From JASJAR01 sp039198225 (GTDB lineage Bacteria > Pseudomonadota > Alphaproteobacteria > Rhodobacterales > Rhodobacteraceae), in the NCBI GenBank assembly GCA_039198225.1, contig JBCCTQ010000014.1, forward strand, positions 1 to 64,000: a stretch of DNA of 64,000 nucleotides, written 5' to 3'. Positions 8,791 to 16,648 of the stretch are shown here, piece after piece. Below the pieces are notes generated by a model. It ran no database searches. It had not been told where the DNA came from and saw only the letters and a list, made by a program, of their open reading frames with translations. Numbering within the stretch: the stretch's first letter is position 1; every line of letters starts with the position of its first letter. The position numbers were made by a program, and so were the translations under genes.

Positions 8791-9465
8791 GAAAACCAAA
8801 AGCACCCGCTCCACGCTTGGGTCGACCGCCCGGCAGGCGGCGAGGAGGCGGTGCCTAAGATGGGTTTCAACATAGGCGCCGTGGAACCGGCTGGGCGCAC
8901 GGAGGGTCAGGACGGCCCCTGCCCGGCCTTCGCGCCTCAGACCCTGGAGCCAGGCGCCGTATGTTGAGGGATCCTCGTCATAGAGAAGGGCCGCGGCGAG
9001 GTCCCACTCGGCGTCTCCTGCGGGCTGCGGGCGCGCCACGGGCGCTTTCGGCGAAAAGGGGACCACCTTTTCGTCGGAGGGTGCATCGAGCCTCAGGACA
9101 AAGTCGGGCCCGATAGAGGGCCAATGGGCCCGGGTCGCCTCGAGGAGAAGCTCAATGTTGAGCCCATATTCGGCCACCCTGCCCCGGGCGCCGGGCCGCC
9201 GTTGCCGGAACCAGCCAAGGGCCCGAAGGCGCGCCATCTCGCGTTTGACTGTGCGCTCGGTGCAATTCCAAAGGGCGGCTATTTCACGTTGACCAACGGC
9301 GAGGCGGTCGCGTTGCCAATCGTAGCGGGCGGTAATGAGAGTGACGCAGCGAAGGGCCAAGCGCTGGTCGGATTTCGATCCGGCAAGCCCCCAGGCACCG
9401 AGTGCCGTCAGGATATCATATTTGCGCGACGCCGCGCCTGGGCCCGTGGCCCGCACCGCTTTCAT
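8788..9465 (-). CDS. DnaA-like plasmid replication initiator
   Basis: The 225-residue product has a central winged-helix type HTH (GQREIAALWNCTERTVKREM) and a C-terminal part that resembles the N-terminal domain of DnaA (WLQGLRR, then LTLRAPSRFHGAYVETHLRH). Established knowledge: roseobacter plasmids of the DnaA-like class use such an initiator next to parAB, and some of these carry photosynthesis clusters. It is transcribed away from parA across a 425-base region with repeats that may be the origin. Leucine codon use (CTC, CTT) is like that of the pigment genes. The assignment to replicon class is by pattern only. Confidence 0.8.
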   Translation of the reverse strand: MKAVRATGPGAASRKYDILTALGAWGLAGSKSDQRLALRCVTLITARYDWQRDRLAVGQREIAALWNCTERTVKREMARLRALGWFRQRRPGARGRVAEYGLNIELLLEATRAHWPSIGPDFVLRLDAPSDEKVVPFSPKAPVARPQPAGDAEWDLAAALLYDEDPSTYGAWLQGLRREGRAGAVLTLRAPSRFHGAYVETHLRHRLLAACRAVDPSVERVLLVF

Positions 9466-9890
9466 TCAATTCCGTCGATCTTGGTGATCGACCCCTGCCT
9501 CATGCCGCTTTTCAGCGTTCTTCCTGCTCTGAAGCGCATTTGCGTCTGGTTTTGCGATTCTGTCAAGCCAGGGGCGCCTGGAAGATAAATCCCAAACGGA
9601 ATATCCGGTTTAAGGGTATAGGGGGACGGGCAAGATGTCCCCCTAAAGAGCAGATTTGTCCCCCAATATGTGGTGGGTGGCGAAAGAATGTCCCCGAATA
9701 AGGCCGTGCGCTGGGGCGCCCAAGAATAGGTTTGGCATTCGTTCCAGAGAATCACTGCCGTAATACGCCGGTGCGATCCGTGCCCGAGAAAGCCCCATGG
9801 CGTTACAGTATTCGATTTTGCAATTCCTGCAAATTCGGCGTAAATGCGAAAATGAGCAGAGAAAGCGTCCCCCAAGGGACAAGAGGCGAC
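9466..9890. other. Intergenic region between initiator and parA: candidate replication origin
   Basis: These 425 bases have no supported gene. The motif GTCCCC(C) recurs: GGGGGAC at 9621-9627 (inverted), then GTCCCCC at 9637-9643, 9658-9664 and 9867-9873 and GTCCCCG at 9690-9696. The first two form an inverted repeat across GGCAAGAT, and the last sits in the palindrome GTCCC-CCAA-GGGAC (9867-9880). Such repeats next to an initiator gene are what iterons look like. I saw no obvious DnaA box. An in-frame upstream extension of parA also reads through part of it. Confidence 0.5.
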
Positions 9891-11195
9891 ATGTACACCC
9901 ATTCCGACTTGGCCGCGCTCCAGGCCCAATCGTTGAAACTCCAAGGCTGGATTCGCCGCGAGACCTATTCGCCGGACATGGAAAAGACTCTCCGGCGATT
10001 TTCGAGTTGGGAATTGGCGGAACTGATTTTTGGTGTGAACCAATCGACCATGCGCGGCCGCTTGGCGGCGGATCCAAGCCTTCCACCGGGGTTGGTGGAA
10101 GAGGATGGGCGCCAGCGCTGGTACACGCTCGATGAGATCAACGAGATGCGGCGGCGCCTTAAGATCAACCGCAAGAGCCTGATGCCCTATCGCCCATCCG
10201 GACAACGCGCCGTGCGGGCCGCGATTGCGAATTTCAAAGGGGGAGCTGGGAAATCCACCGTGGTCCTTCATTTCGCCCATGCCGCTGCCCTGGCGGGCTA
10301 CCGTGTTTTGGCGGTGGATTTCGACCCCCAGGCCACGCTCAGCCACTCCATGGGTCTTTCAGACGTCACGGAGGAATATACGGTTTGGGGCATCATGGCT
10401 CGAGATCTGACGCGGGAGACCCAAAGGATGAATGCCGGGCCATCCGGGGCTGAAAGCGGTGCCGCCCTGCCCCGCCGGACCCTTCCCCAGGCGATCACGG
10501 AGATGGGGCTCGGCGATCTTCGGAGCTCGGATTTTATCAAACCCACCTGCTGGCCCACGATCGACATCGTCCCGTCTTGCGCGAATGCCGCCTTTGTTGA
10601 GTTCGCCTCGGCCCAGTACCGGCACCTCAACCCCGAATGGTCGTTCTTTGCTGCAGTGTCGCGGTTTCTAGACGGTCTGCCGGACGAGGCCTATGATCTC
10701 ATCCTGTTCGATTGCCCGCCGGCCATCGGCTATCAATCCATGAATGCGGTCTTTGCGGCCGACATGCTCTATATCCCGTCGGGGCCCGGATATTGGGAAT
10801 ACGATTCAACCACGTCCTTTATCGGCCAGCTTGCCGAAGCGCTTGAAGATCTCGGCCAGTTTGGGGGTGCCGTCCCCGCGGGGACAATTGGGCTTCCCAA
10901 GGCCTTCCGCGATATCCGTTTCCTTCTGACCCGCTACGAGCCTGGCAACGAACTCCACCGGGCCATGCGCGGCGCCTTCGGCAAGGTGTTCGGCGAAAGG
11001 ATGGCAGAACACCCGATTGAACTAACGCGGGCGGTTGAGCAATCCGGACGCTTCCTGTCGTCAATTTATGAGATCGACTACAGGGATATGACGCGGGAAA
11101 CTTGGCGACGCGCACGGGCGTCATTTGACCGCGCCTATGGGGAGTTCGAGGCCCATGTCGGGGCGGTCTGGCGGGAGATGGAGGCGGAGACATGA
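9891..11195 (+). CDS. parA: ParA-type partition ATPase
   Basis: The 434-residue product is a plasmid-type ParA/RepA partition ATPase. The N-terminal third holds an HTH-like regulatory region (WELAELIFGVNQSTMRGRL, then RQRWYTLDEINEMRRRL), as in long plasmid ParA proteins that repress their own operon. The deviant Walker A motif KGGAGKST follows, then DFDPQATLS and the Walker B-like LILFDCPPAIG. I chose ATG 9891, with GAGG just upstream; ATG 9852 and the longer frame from 9732 are alternatives. It overlaps parB by four bases. Together with the minus-strand initiator it forms a complete replicon in the middle of the pigment genes. Confidence 0.9.
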   Translation: MYTHSDLAALQAQSLKLQGWIRRETYSPDMEKTLRRFSSWELAELIFGVNQSTMRGRLAADPSLPPGLVEEDGRQRWYTLDEINEMRRRLKINRKSLMPYRPSGQRAVRAAIANFKGGAGKSTVVLHFAHAAALAGYRVLAVDFDPQATLSHSMGLSDVTEEYTVWGIMARDLTRETQRMNAGPSGAESGAALPRRTLPQAITEMGLGDLRSSDFIKPTCWPTIDIVPSCANAAFVEFASAQYRHLNPEWSFFAAVSRFLDGLPDEAYDLILFDCPPAIGYQSMNAVFAADMLYIPSGPGYWEYDSTTSFIGQLAEALEDLGQFGGAVPAGTIGLPKAFRDIRFLLTRYEPGNELHRAMRGAFGKVFGERMAEHPIELTRAVEQSGRFLSSIYEIDYRDMTRETWRRARASFDRAYGEFEAHVGAVWREMEAET

Positions 11196-12250
11196 GCAAA
11201 CGACGCGGATTCGACATCGACTTTCCCGGTGACACCTCCCTGGAAGAGGGCCCAACCGCACCGTCCCGGCGGGGACCGATGGCCGCTGCCATCAGCGAAA
11301 ACGCCGCCGCCTTGACCGAACGTCAAGCTGCCGAGGCCGCCATCCGAGAAGAGAACGACCGGCTTGCCCATGAATTGGTACGCCTCCGGAAGGAAGGCCT
11401 TATCACCGACCTCGTATCAATCCACGCCATAGGGACCGACAAGCTTATCCGCGATCGTGCCGATCAGCGAGATCCCGAGCTTGATGAACTCAAAGCCTCG
11501 ATCCGCGATGTGGGTCTCTCAAACCCGATCCGGGTGGAGATCGACGGCGAGGGCTTCCAACTTGTTCAAGGGTTCCGGCGTCTGGCCGCCTACCGCGAAC
11601 TCCATCTCGAGACCGGCGAAGAGCGCTTTGCCAAGATCCCAGCGGGTCTCATCGCCACGGGCGAAGCGCTCGAGGCGCTCTACCGCAAAATGGTCGATGA
11701 AAACCTCGTGCGCCGCGACGTGTCTTTTGCGGAAATGGCCGATCTCGCCCGGAAATATACCGCTGACCCCGAAACCTCCGCGGCTTCGGTCGCCGATGCT
11801 ATCGCCGTACTTTATGCCTCCGCCGGCCGACAAAAACGAAACTACATCGGCCATTTCGCTGTTCTACTCGACTGCATCGGGGCGCATCTCACTTTCCCAG
11901 AAGCCATTCCGCGTTCCCTGGGCCTCCAGCTTGAAAAGCGCCTCACCTCCGATCCTCGTCTCACCCGCCAAGTCATCGACGCCCTCACAGCGCTGCCCAT
12001 CGCAAGTCCGCTAAAGGAGGTTGAGCTTCTCCGAGACTTTGCCGTGCCTCCGAAGAAAGCAGGCGCGAAATCAGGAGCCTCGAAACCTGGGGCCAAGACC
12101 TCGGTGCGCTATGAAGGACCGGGCGGCATGGTGAGATGCACGGCGTCCGATGGCCGGATCGACATTCGCGCCGAGCGCGACTTTACCGATCTTGATCGTC
12201 AGAGCATCGAGGCCGCCCTCGAGGCCTTCTTCCAAGCCCTCGATGCCTAA
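11192..12250 (+). CDS. parB: ParB-type partition protein
   Basis: The 352-residue product carries the ParB/Srx N-terminal domain (ELKASIRDVGLSNPIRVE, then QLVQGFRRLAAYREL) and a central helical DNA-binding part with the YRKMVDENLVRRDVSF segment typical of plasmid ParB/RepB. It would bind a centromere-like site and work with ParA in plasmid segregation. The N-terminal 60 residues are low in conserved motifs. It overlaps parA by ATGA. Its stop lies four bases from the stop of convergent bchO, so the replicon is tightly packed into the pigment cluster. Confidence 0.9.
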   Translation: MSKRRGFDIDFPGDTSLEEGPTAPSRRGPMAAAISENAAALTERQAAEAAIREENDRLAHELVRLRKEGLITDLVSIHAIGTDKLIRDRADQRDPELDELKASIRDVGLSNPIRVEIDGEGFQLVQGFRRLAAYRELHLETGEERFAKIPAGLIATGEALEALYRKMVDENLVRRDVSFAEMADLARKYTADPETSAASVADAIAVLYASAGRQKRNYIGHFAVLLDCIGAHLTFPEAIPRSLGLQLEKRLTSDPRLTRQVIDALTALPIASPLKEVELLRDFAVPPKKAGAKSGASKPGAKTSVRYEGPGGMVRCTASDGRIDIRAERDFTDLDRQSIEAALEAFFQALDA

Positions 12251-13110
12251 GCCGCCAGAAGTCCCGCGCTGAACTCCATCACCGCGCCCGCCACAAACGG
12301 GCCATGGGTCTCATGGAGAAGATGCCCTGCCCCCGGCACCTCGACCACACTCGCATTGTCCATTCGCACGGCGGCTTGGCGCGTGCTTTCCGGAGGCACC
12401 GCCCGGTCCGTTTCACCCACAAGAAAAAGGGCTGGCGCCGTTATGTCCGGCAAAGCTGCTTCCAAGCCTTTGAGCGACCATTGGGCCATCATCTCAAGGG
12501 TCCAATCCACATGGGTCGGATCCCCGAGCAGCCGCCGGTAAAGCGCTGTCCCGGCGGGGTCGAGCGTTGATCCCGTGGCCGCAAGGAGGAAGTCCACCCG
12601 CCCCGGCAAACGGGACGCCAAGGCGAAGGAGCCGGCCACGAACGGGTTGAGCGACAGGAGTTTCGCAACGGCCGGAAAAAGCCAGCCTGCCGAGCCTTCA
12701 AAGGGCAGCAAAGCCGGATTGATCCCCACTACGGGCGCCTTTGCGCCAGTACGGAGAAGTTGGAGTGCTACCGCTGCTCCGGCTGAATGGCCGAGGATTA
12801 AGTCCGGTGCGATCTCCATGTGGTCGAGAAGTGCCGCGATGTCTTCCGCCAGATGTCCCAACCCGCAGCGGAGCCGCGTCCCGGGCCTGGTAAAGCCTTG
12901 GCCCGGATAATCGACCGCAACCACGCGAAACCGTTCCGCCAATGCCGGGGCGAGGTGGCGAAAACTCTGCGTGGCCCCGCCCGTTCCCGGAAGCATCAGA
13001 AGCACCGGACCATCGCCCAGATCCTGCACATGCCAGCGATGGGGTCGGCTCTCTACAAATCGCGAATGCTCCGCCAAAGGCCACGTGCCCTGCTCCGCCG
13101 CCCAGTCCAT
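12247..13110 (-). CDS. bchO: Alpha/beta hydrolase BchO
   Basis: BchO is an alpha/beta-hydrolase-fold protein always found beside bchID; its reaction is not established, though a link to Mg-chelatase is assumed. The 287-residue product has the HxxP-like segment LLMLPGTGG near residue 35, the nucleophile elbow GHSAGAA and a C-terminal GAGHLLHE that would supply the catalytic histidine. The start overlaps the bchD stop by one base. It is the last gene of the crtA-bchIDO operon and converges with parB. Confidence 0.92.
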   Translation of the reverse strand: MDWAAEQGTWPLAEHSRFVESRPHRWHVQDLGDGPVLLMLPGTGGATQSFRHLAPALAERFRVVAVDYPGQGFTRPGTRLRCGLGHLAEDIAALLDHMEIAPDLILGHSAGAAVALQLLRTGAKAPVVGINPALLPFEGSAGWLFPAVAKLLSLNPFVAGSFALASRLPGRVDFLLAATGSTLDPAGTALYRRLLGDPTHVDWTLEMMAQWSLKGLEAALPDITAPALFLVGETDRAVPPESTRQAAVRMDNASVVEVPGAGHLLHETHGPFVAGAVMEFSAGLLAA

Positions 13111-14789
13111 CAGAGCTTGTGCGACAGATCCGCCGCCCGCGATACGGCGTCAGCCACGCGGGCCGCGTCCGCCTGGGGCAATGCAAGGTAAGTTCCGCCG
13201 AGATGCCCAGCGAGCCGCCCAAGCTGGGGTTCGGGCCGCCGCCCCGTATCAACCACGAGCGCCCCAACCCTCTCCGTTGCCAACCGTTTGGCTATGTTAT
13301 CGGCATCCTGCGCCGCCGCCGCCCGGTCATGGGAGCCGTCGAGGGCGACGTTGGCCCGGCCATCGGTCAGAAGGACGACAAACGGCGTCGCTCCACCTCG
13401 AGCCGCCTGGAGGGCGAGGGTTGCGGCTGCATCAAGCCCCGCCGCCAGGGGTGTGCCTCCGCCGCCCGGCAAATTGGCGAGTGCCTTCCGCGCCCGCACC
13501 AAGGCACCCGTCGGTGGCAATAGGATCTCGGCCCCCTCGCCCCGAAATGCCAGCAATGCGACCCTATCCCGCCTCCGGTAGGCCTCCGCGAGAAGGAATT
13601 CCACCGCTCCCTTTGCCTCCGCCATCCGCGCCATGGCCTGGGACCCCGATGCGTCGACGGCAAAAATCACCAGCCGTTCCGACCGGGCCTCATGGCGTTT
13701 GACACTGAGGTCGCTCGGGCGGAGCGTCACGGACTGCCCGCCAAGACTTGGCGCGCGCAAGCGCTGCCAGGGCGCCGCGGCCCGCAGAGTGGCCACCGGA
13801 TCGAGGCGGCGTCCGGATCCGGGTCGTCCGGGCCGGGAGGGCAGGGGGCGTCCCCGCTGGGAGGAACGGCGCTTGGCGCCCGCTCCTGATCCCGAGGGTG
13901 CGGCGTGGGCCAGGTCTCCTCCAAGAAAAGCTTCCTCCGGCAACGCCACGGTGACGGCGCTGACCACACGGTCGGAGAGCTCTTCGCTGCGCCCTTCGCC
14001 GGTGTCGGCTTTTTGCGATAGTTCGGCTGGGGGTTTTTCTACCTCTGGTTGTTTCTCCGGTTCGATTTGGGGCAGAAGTCCACGCGGCGCCAGCGACAAA
14101 AGCGCGGCCGAATCAAGGTCCCTTTCGCTGACCTCTGCGCGGCCTCCCAACGCTGCGGCCGCCCGGGCCACGCCATGGGCAAAGACACACAGCCTCGCAT
14201 CACTCACCGAGAACGCCGCGCCGATCTCCACCAAGTCAGTCTCTTTTCCTGCGGAAAACGTCGTTTCGGCCAGGCGCGTGCGGGCCCGCGCTATCGTCTT
14301 GGCGGTGGGCCAAGGCGCCAGATCGTTGGGCCGGAGCCCCTCGAGGCCGATCGTCAGGCCCGTCCGTGCCCAAAGGCAGGCCGGCGGTGCTTCTCCGTCT
14401 TGGCCTTCGTCGATCAAGAGATACGACGCAGCCTCCCGGTCATGGCAAAGCGCGAGCCTCGCGGCGAGGGCAGGGGGTGTCCGGTCTGCTCCGGCCAATG
14501 CCAGGGTCTGGGCGCCCGCCACACGACCCTTTTGGAGCACTTTCTTCCCCGCGGCCAGGGATGCGGTCACATCGAGGCCGCCGAAAAGGGCCGTGTCGTC
14601 CATTGCCGGCGTGACGTCGACCAGATCCGGCAGCAAAGCGCGGAGCCTTGACATATAGGCGTCTCTCACCGGTCCCGGCCGAGCTCGGAGCCAAAGGCCG
14701 CCTACGGATTTTCCGCCTATTGCGTAGATGGCCCCCGCCAAGACGGCCCGGTGGCCCGCGCGGTCAAGGTCGAAGCCCTTAATGGTCAC
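13110..14789 (-). CDS. bchD: Mg-chelatase subunit BchD
   Basis: BchD forms the AAA+ motor complex with BchI that drives Mg insertion by BchH. The 559-residue product has a degenerate N-terminal AAA+ half without a proper P-loop, a proline- and charge-rich linker, and a C-terminal von Willebrand A domain with the MIDAS motif DASGS and the downstream GGGGTPLAAGL and LLTDGRANVA. This order is standard for BchD. It overlaps bchI by four bases (ATGA) and bchO by one base. Confidence 0.95.
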   Translation of the reverse strand: MTIKGFDLDRAGHRAVLAGAIYAIGGKSVGGLWLRARPGPVRDAYMSRLRALLPDLVDVTPAMDDTALFGGLDVTASLAAGKKVLQKGRVAGAQTLALAGADRTPPALAARLALCHDREAASYLLIDEGQDGEAPPACLWARTGLTIGLEGLRPNDLAPWPTAKTIARARTRLAETTFSAGKETDLVEIGAAFSVSDARLCVFAHGVARAAAALGGRAEVSERDLDSAALLSLAPRGLLPQIEPEKQPEVEKPPAELSQKADTGEGRSEELSDRVVSAVTVALPEEAFLGGDLAHAAPSGSGAGAKRRSSQRGRPLPSRPGRPGSGRRLDPVATLRAAAPWQRLRAPSLGGQSVTLRPSDLSVKRHEARSERLVIFAVDASGSQAMARMAEAKGAVEFLLAEAYRRRDRVALLAFRGEGAEILLPPTGALVRARKALANLPGGGGTPLAAGLDAAATLALQAARGGATPFVVLLTDGRANVALDGSHDRAAAAQDADNIAKRLATERVGALVVDTGRRPEPQLGRLAGHLGGTYLALPQADAARVADAVSRAADLSHKL

Positions 14790-15820
14790 TCCGCAGCCGC
14801 CTTCTGGGGCCCGAAGAGCTCGCCCAGATGGCGCCCGATCCGCGCACCTGAACCGGTCTCGTCCAGGGGATCGCGGCGGAGCCGGTGGCTGAGGGCCGGC
14901 ACAGCGAGCCGCCTTAGATGGCCCCGGCTCACCGCGCTGTCGCCCTCAAATGCCGCCAGCGCCCGGGCTGCGCGGAGAAGCGTCAACTCGCCCCGAAGCC
15001 CGTCCGAGCCGAGTGCAAGGCAGATTGAGGCGCAGTCTTCTAAGGCCGCTTCGGGGGTGGCCACTTCCGCGAGAGCTTCACGGGCCCTTAGAATCTTACC
15101 TCGAAGCCGCCCATCGGCCCTGCTCCACTTCGCCATAAACCGCGCCCGGTCTTCTTCGTAGGCCGTCCGTCGGCGGATCACCTCGACCCGGCTCGCCACA
15201 TCGCCCGGGCTCCTGACTTCCACGGCGAGGCCAAACCGGTCCAGAAGTTGGGGACGCAGCTCACCTTCCTCGGGGTTGCCCGACCCCACCAGCACAAAGC
15301 GTGCGGCATGGCGGATCGACAGCCCCTCGCGTTCGACCACATTCTCGCCAGACTGGGCCACATCGAGCAAAAGATCGACGATGTGGTCTTCGAGGAGGTT
15401 GACCTCGTCGATATAAAGATACCCCCGGTTGGCCGCCGCCAGGAGCCCCGGTTCGAACGCTTTCTCGCCCCGGACGAGGGCGCGTTCAATGTCGAGCGCG
15501 CCCGTCACCCGGTCCTCGGTCGCACCCAAGGGCAGATCCACCACCGGTGTCGGGCGTTTCACCACCCGTTTCGACCCTACTTGAGCCCATTCGGGGCAGT
15601 CTTCGAGCCGTTCGGAGTTCACTGGGCACCCCGCCACGGCCTTTATGGGCGGCAAAAGGGCGGCCAGTGCGCGCACAGCGGTCGACTTCCCCGTGCCCCG
15701 GTCGCCAAACACCAAAACACCGCCGATTTTGGGGTCGATCGCGGTCAGCACCATGGCCAGTTTCATGTCGTCCTGGCCAACGATGGCGCTGAAAGGGAAC
15801 GGCTTTTGATCGGCACTCAT
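14786..15820 (-). CDS. bchI: Mg-chelatase ATPase subunit BchI
   Basis: This AAA+ ATPase powers Mg insertion into protoporphyrin IX together with BchD and BchH. The 344-residue product contains the Walker A motif GDRGTGKST, Walker B YIDEVNLLEDH and the sensor region SGNPEEGELRPQLLDRFG. The start ATG at 15820 (MSADQKPFPFSAIVGQ) overlaps the crtA stop as ATGA; the longer in-frame reading upstream runs through crtA and is not used. Length is typical. Confidence 0.96.
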   Translation of the reverse strand: MSADQKPFPFSAIVGQDDMKLAMVLTAIDPKIGGVLVFGDRGTGKSTAVRALAALLPPIKAVAGCPVNSERLEDCPEWAQVGSKRVVKRPTPVVDLPLGATEDRVTGALDIERALVRGEKAFEPGLLAAANRGYLYIDEVNLLEDHIVDLLLDVAQSGENVVEREGLSIRHAARFVLVGSGNPEEGELRPQLLDRFGLAVEVRSPGDVASRVEVIRRRTAYEEDRARFMAKWSRADGRLRGKILRAREALAEVATPEAALEDCASICLALGSDGLRGELTLLRAARALAAFEGDSAVSRGHLRRLAVPALSHRLRRDPLDETGSGARIGRHLGELFGPQKAAAE

Positions 15821-16521
15821 GGCGCTCTCTCCAAATTGCGAAGGGGGCAGGTGCCGCCCCACGTGCCCTTTGCCCCGGTCACGCTGAACCTGGCGTAGAG
15901 CTCTTCCCGAAACCAGCCTTCCTGGCGGACAGCGCGGATCGCCTGGGCATGGGGCCCACCCCGGGCAAAGGCGTCCATTGCCCGCGCATCGGGCCAAATC
16001 GAAAACGTGACTTGATGCAGCCACGGCACTTCGCCGATCCCGATCTTGAAGGCCACGTTCGGATCGGCCCCGATCACGGTCGATATGTCCGGCACCCGGC
16101 CCCAAAACCGTGCGAGGATCGAGGGCTTAATCGTCGCTCGGGTGAGGGCGGCGAGAGGGCCAGGATTACGCTCCGCCCCGGCCTCAAAAGGGGTCGCCCC
16201 GGACCAATGGCCCCGAACCGAGGTTGGGGCCAGGAACACGGTCCAATTTTCGCTCGCTTTGGCCCTCCAGCGCCGAAAGAGAGACGCATTCGACGTCTCC
16301 CGCTCGGCGGTCTCGCGATCGGGCCAAACCACGAGAATGGCCCAGACGGCCGTGTTGGGCACGGGCGTAAATCCTTCTCCGGTCCCCGATCCGCAGAGCT
16401 TCCAAAACCGGGCTTCGGGCATCTTCGCCAATGAGAGCCGCGCCAGGGCCATTTGGCCCAGCACCCAAAGCCGGGCGCTCACCCGGTCAAAGCGAAAAAA
16501 CGACAGGCTCACCGTCTGGAT
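15817..16521 (-). CDS. crtA: Spheroidene monooxygenase CrtA
   Basis: CrtA oxidises spheroidene to spheroidenone, the keto-carotenoid of aerobically grown Rhodobacterales. The product (about 234 residues) begins QTVSLSFFRFD, the usual CrtA N-terminus. No ATG sits there: an ATC codon at 16521-16519 lies eight bases after a good AAGGAG (16535-16530), while the first standard codon, GTG at 16512, is 17 bases away. The in-frame ATG at about 16608 would make the PpsR palindrome 16539-16556 coding, which I consider unlikely. I therefore place the start tentatively at the ATC. It leads crtA-bchI-bchD-bchO. Confidence 0.86.
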   Translation of the reverse strand: MQTVSLSFFRFDRVSARLWVLGQMALARLSLAKMPEARFWKLCGSGTGEGFTPVPNTAVWAILVVWPDRETAERETSNASLFRRWRAKASENWTVFLAPTSVRGHWSGATPFEAGAERNPGPLAALTRATIKPSILARFWGRVPDISTVIGADPNVAFKIGIGEVPWLHQVTFSIWPDARAMDAFARGGPHAQAIRAVRQEGWFREELYARFSVTGAKGTWGGTCPLRNLERAP

Positions 16522-16538
16522 AGGATCGACTCCTTCGA

Positions 16539-16556
16539 TGTCAGAAAAGTCTGACA
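16539..16556. promoter_or_regulatory. PpsR-type operator in front of crtA
   Basis: TGTCAGAAAAGTCTGACA fits TGT-N12-ACA exactly and is a near-perfect palindrome. It lies 17 bases before the proposed crtA start and only three bases from its ribosome binding site, so the repressor would sit over or just after the transcription start. Confidence 0.75.
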
Positions 16557-16614
16557 GAGAACGGCAATAATTGGAAGATGCGGGGCAATACGCGATTGTC
16601 GCACGCATTTTGTT

Positions 16615-16632
16615 TGTCAATCTAGCCTGACA
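16615..16632. promoter_or_regulatory. PpsR-type operator in front of crtI
   Basis: TGTCAATCTAGCCTGACA fits TGT-N12-ACA and ends 16 bases before the crtI ATG. With the site 76 bp to its left it brackets the divergent crtA-crtI promoter region. Confidence 0.75.
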
Positions 16633-16648
16633 GTCGTAGGCTTTGCCC

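Noticed and set aside
9124..9588. Plus-strand frame of 154 codons opposite the initiator gene
   Set aside because: Antisense shadow of the DnaA-like gene; no family motif and no ribosome binding site.
10081..10100. TTCCACC-GGGGTT-GGTGGAA, a perfect inverted repeat, as a parS-like site
   Set aside because: It lies within parA coding sequence, occurs once as far as I saw, and I know no consensus to support it.
13633..14658. Long plus-strand open frame of 341 codons opposite bchD
   Set aside because: It lies wholly antisense to bchD, is rich in Arg, Ser and Pro as expected from reversed high-GC coding DNA, and shows no motif.
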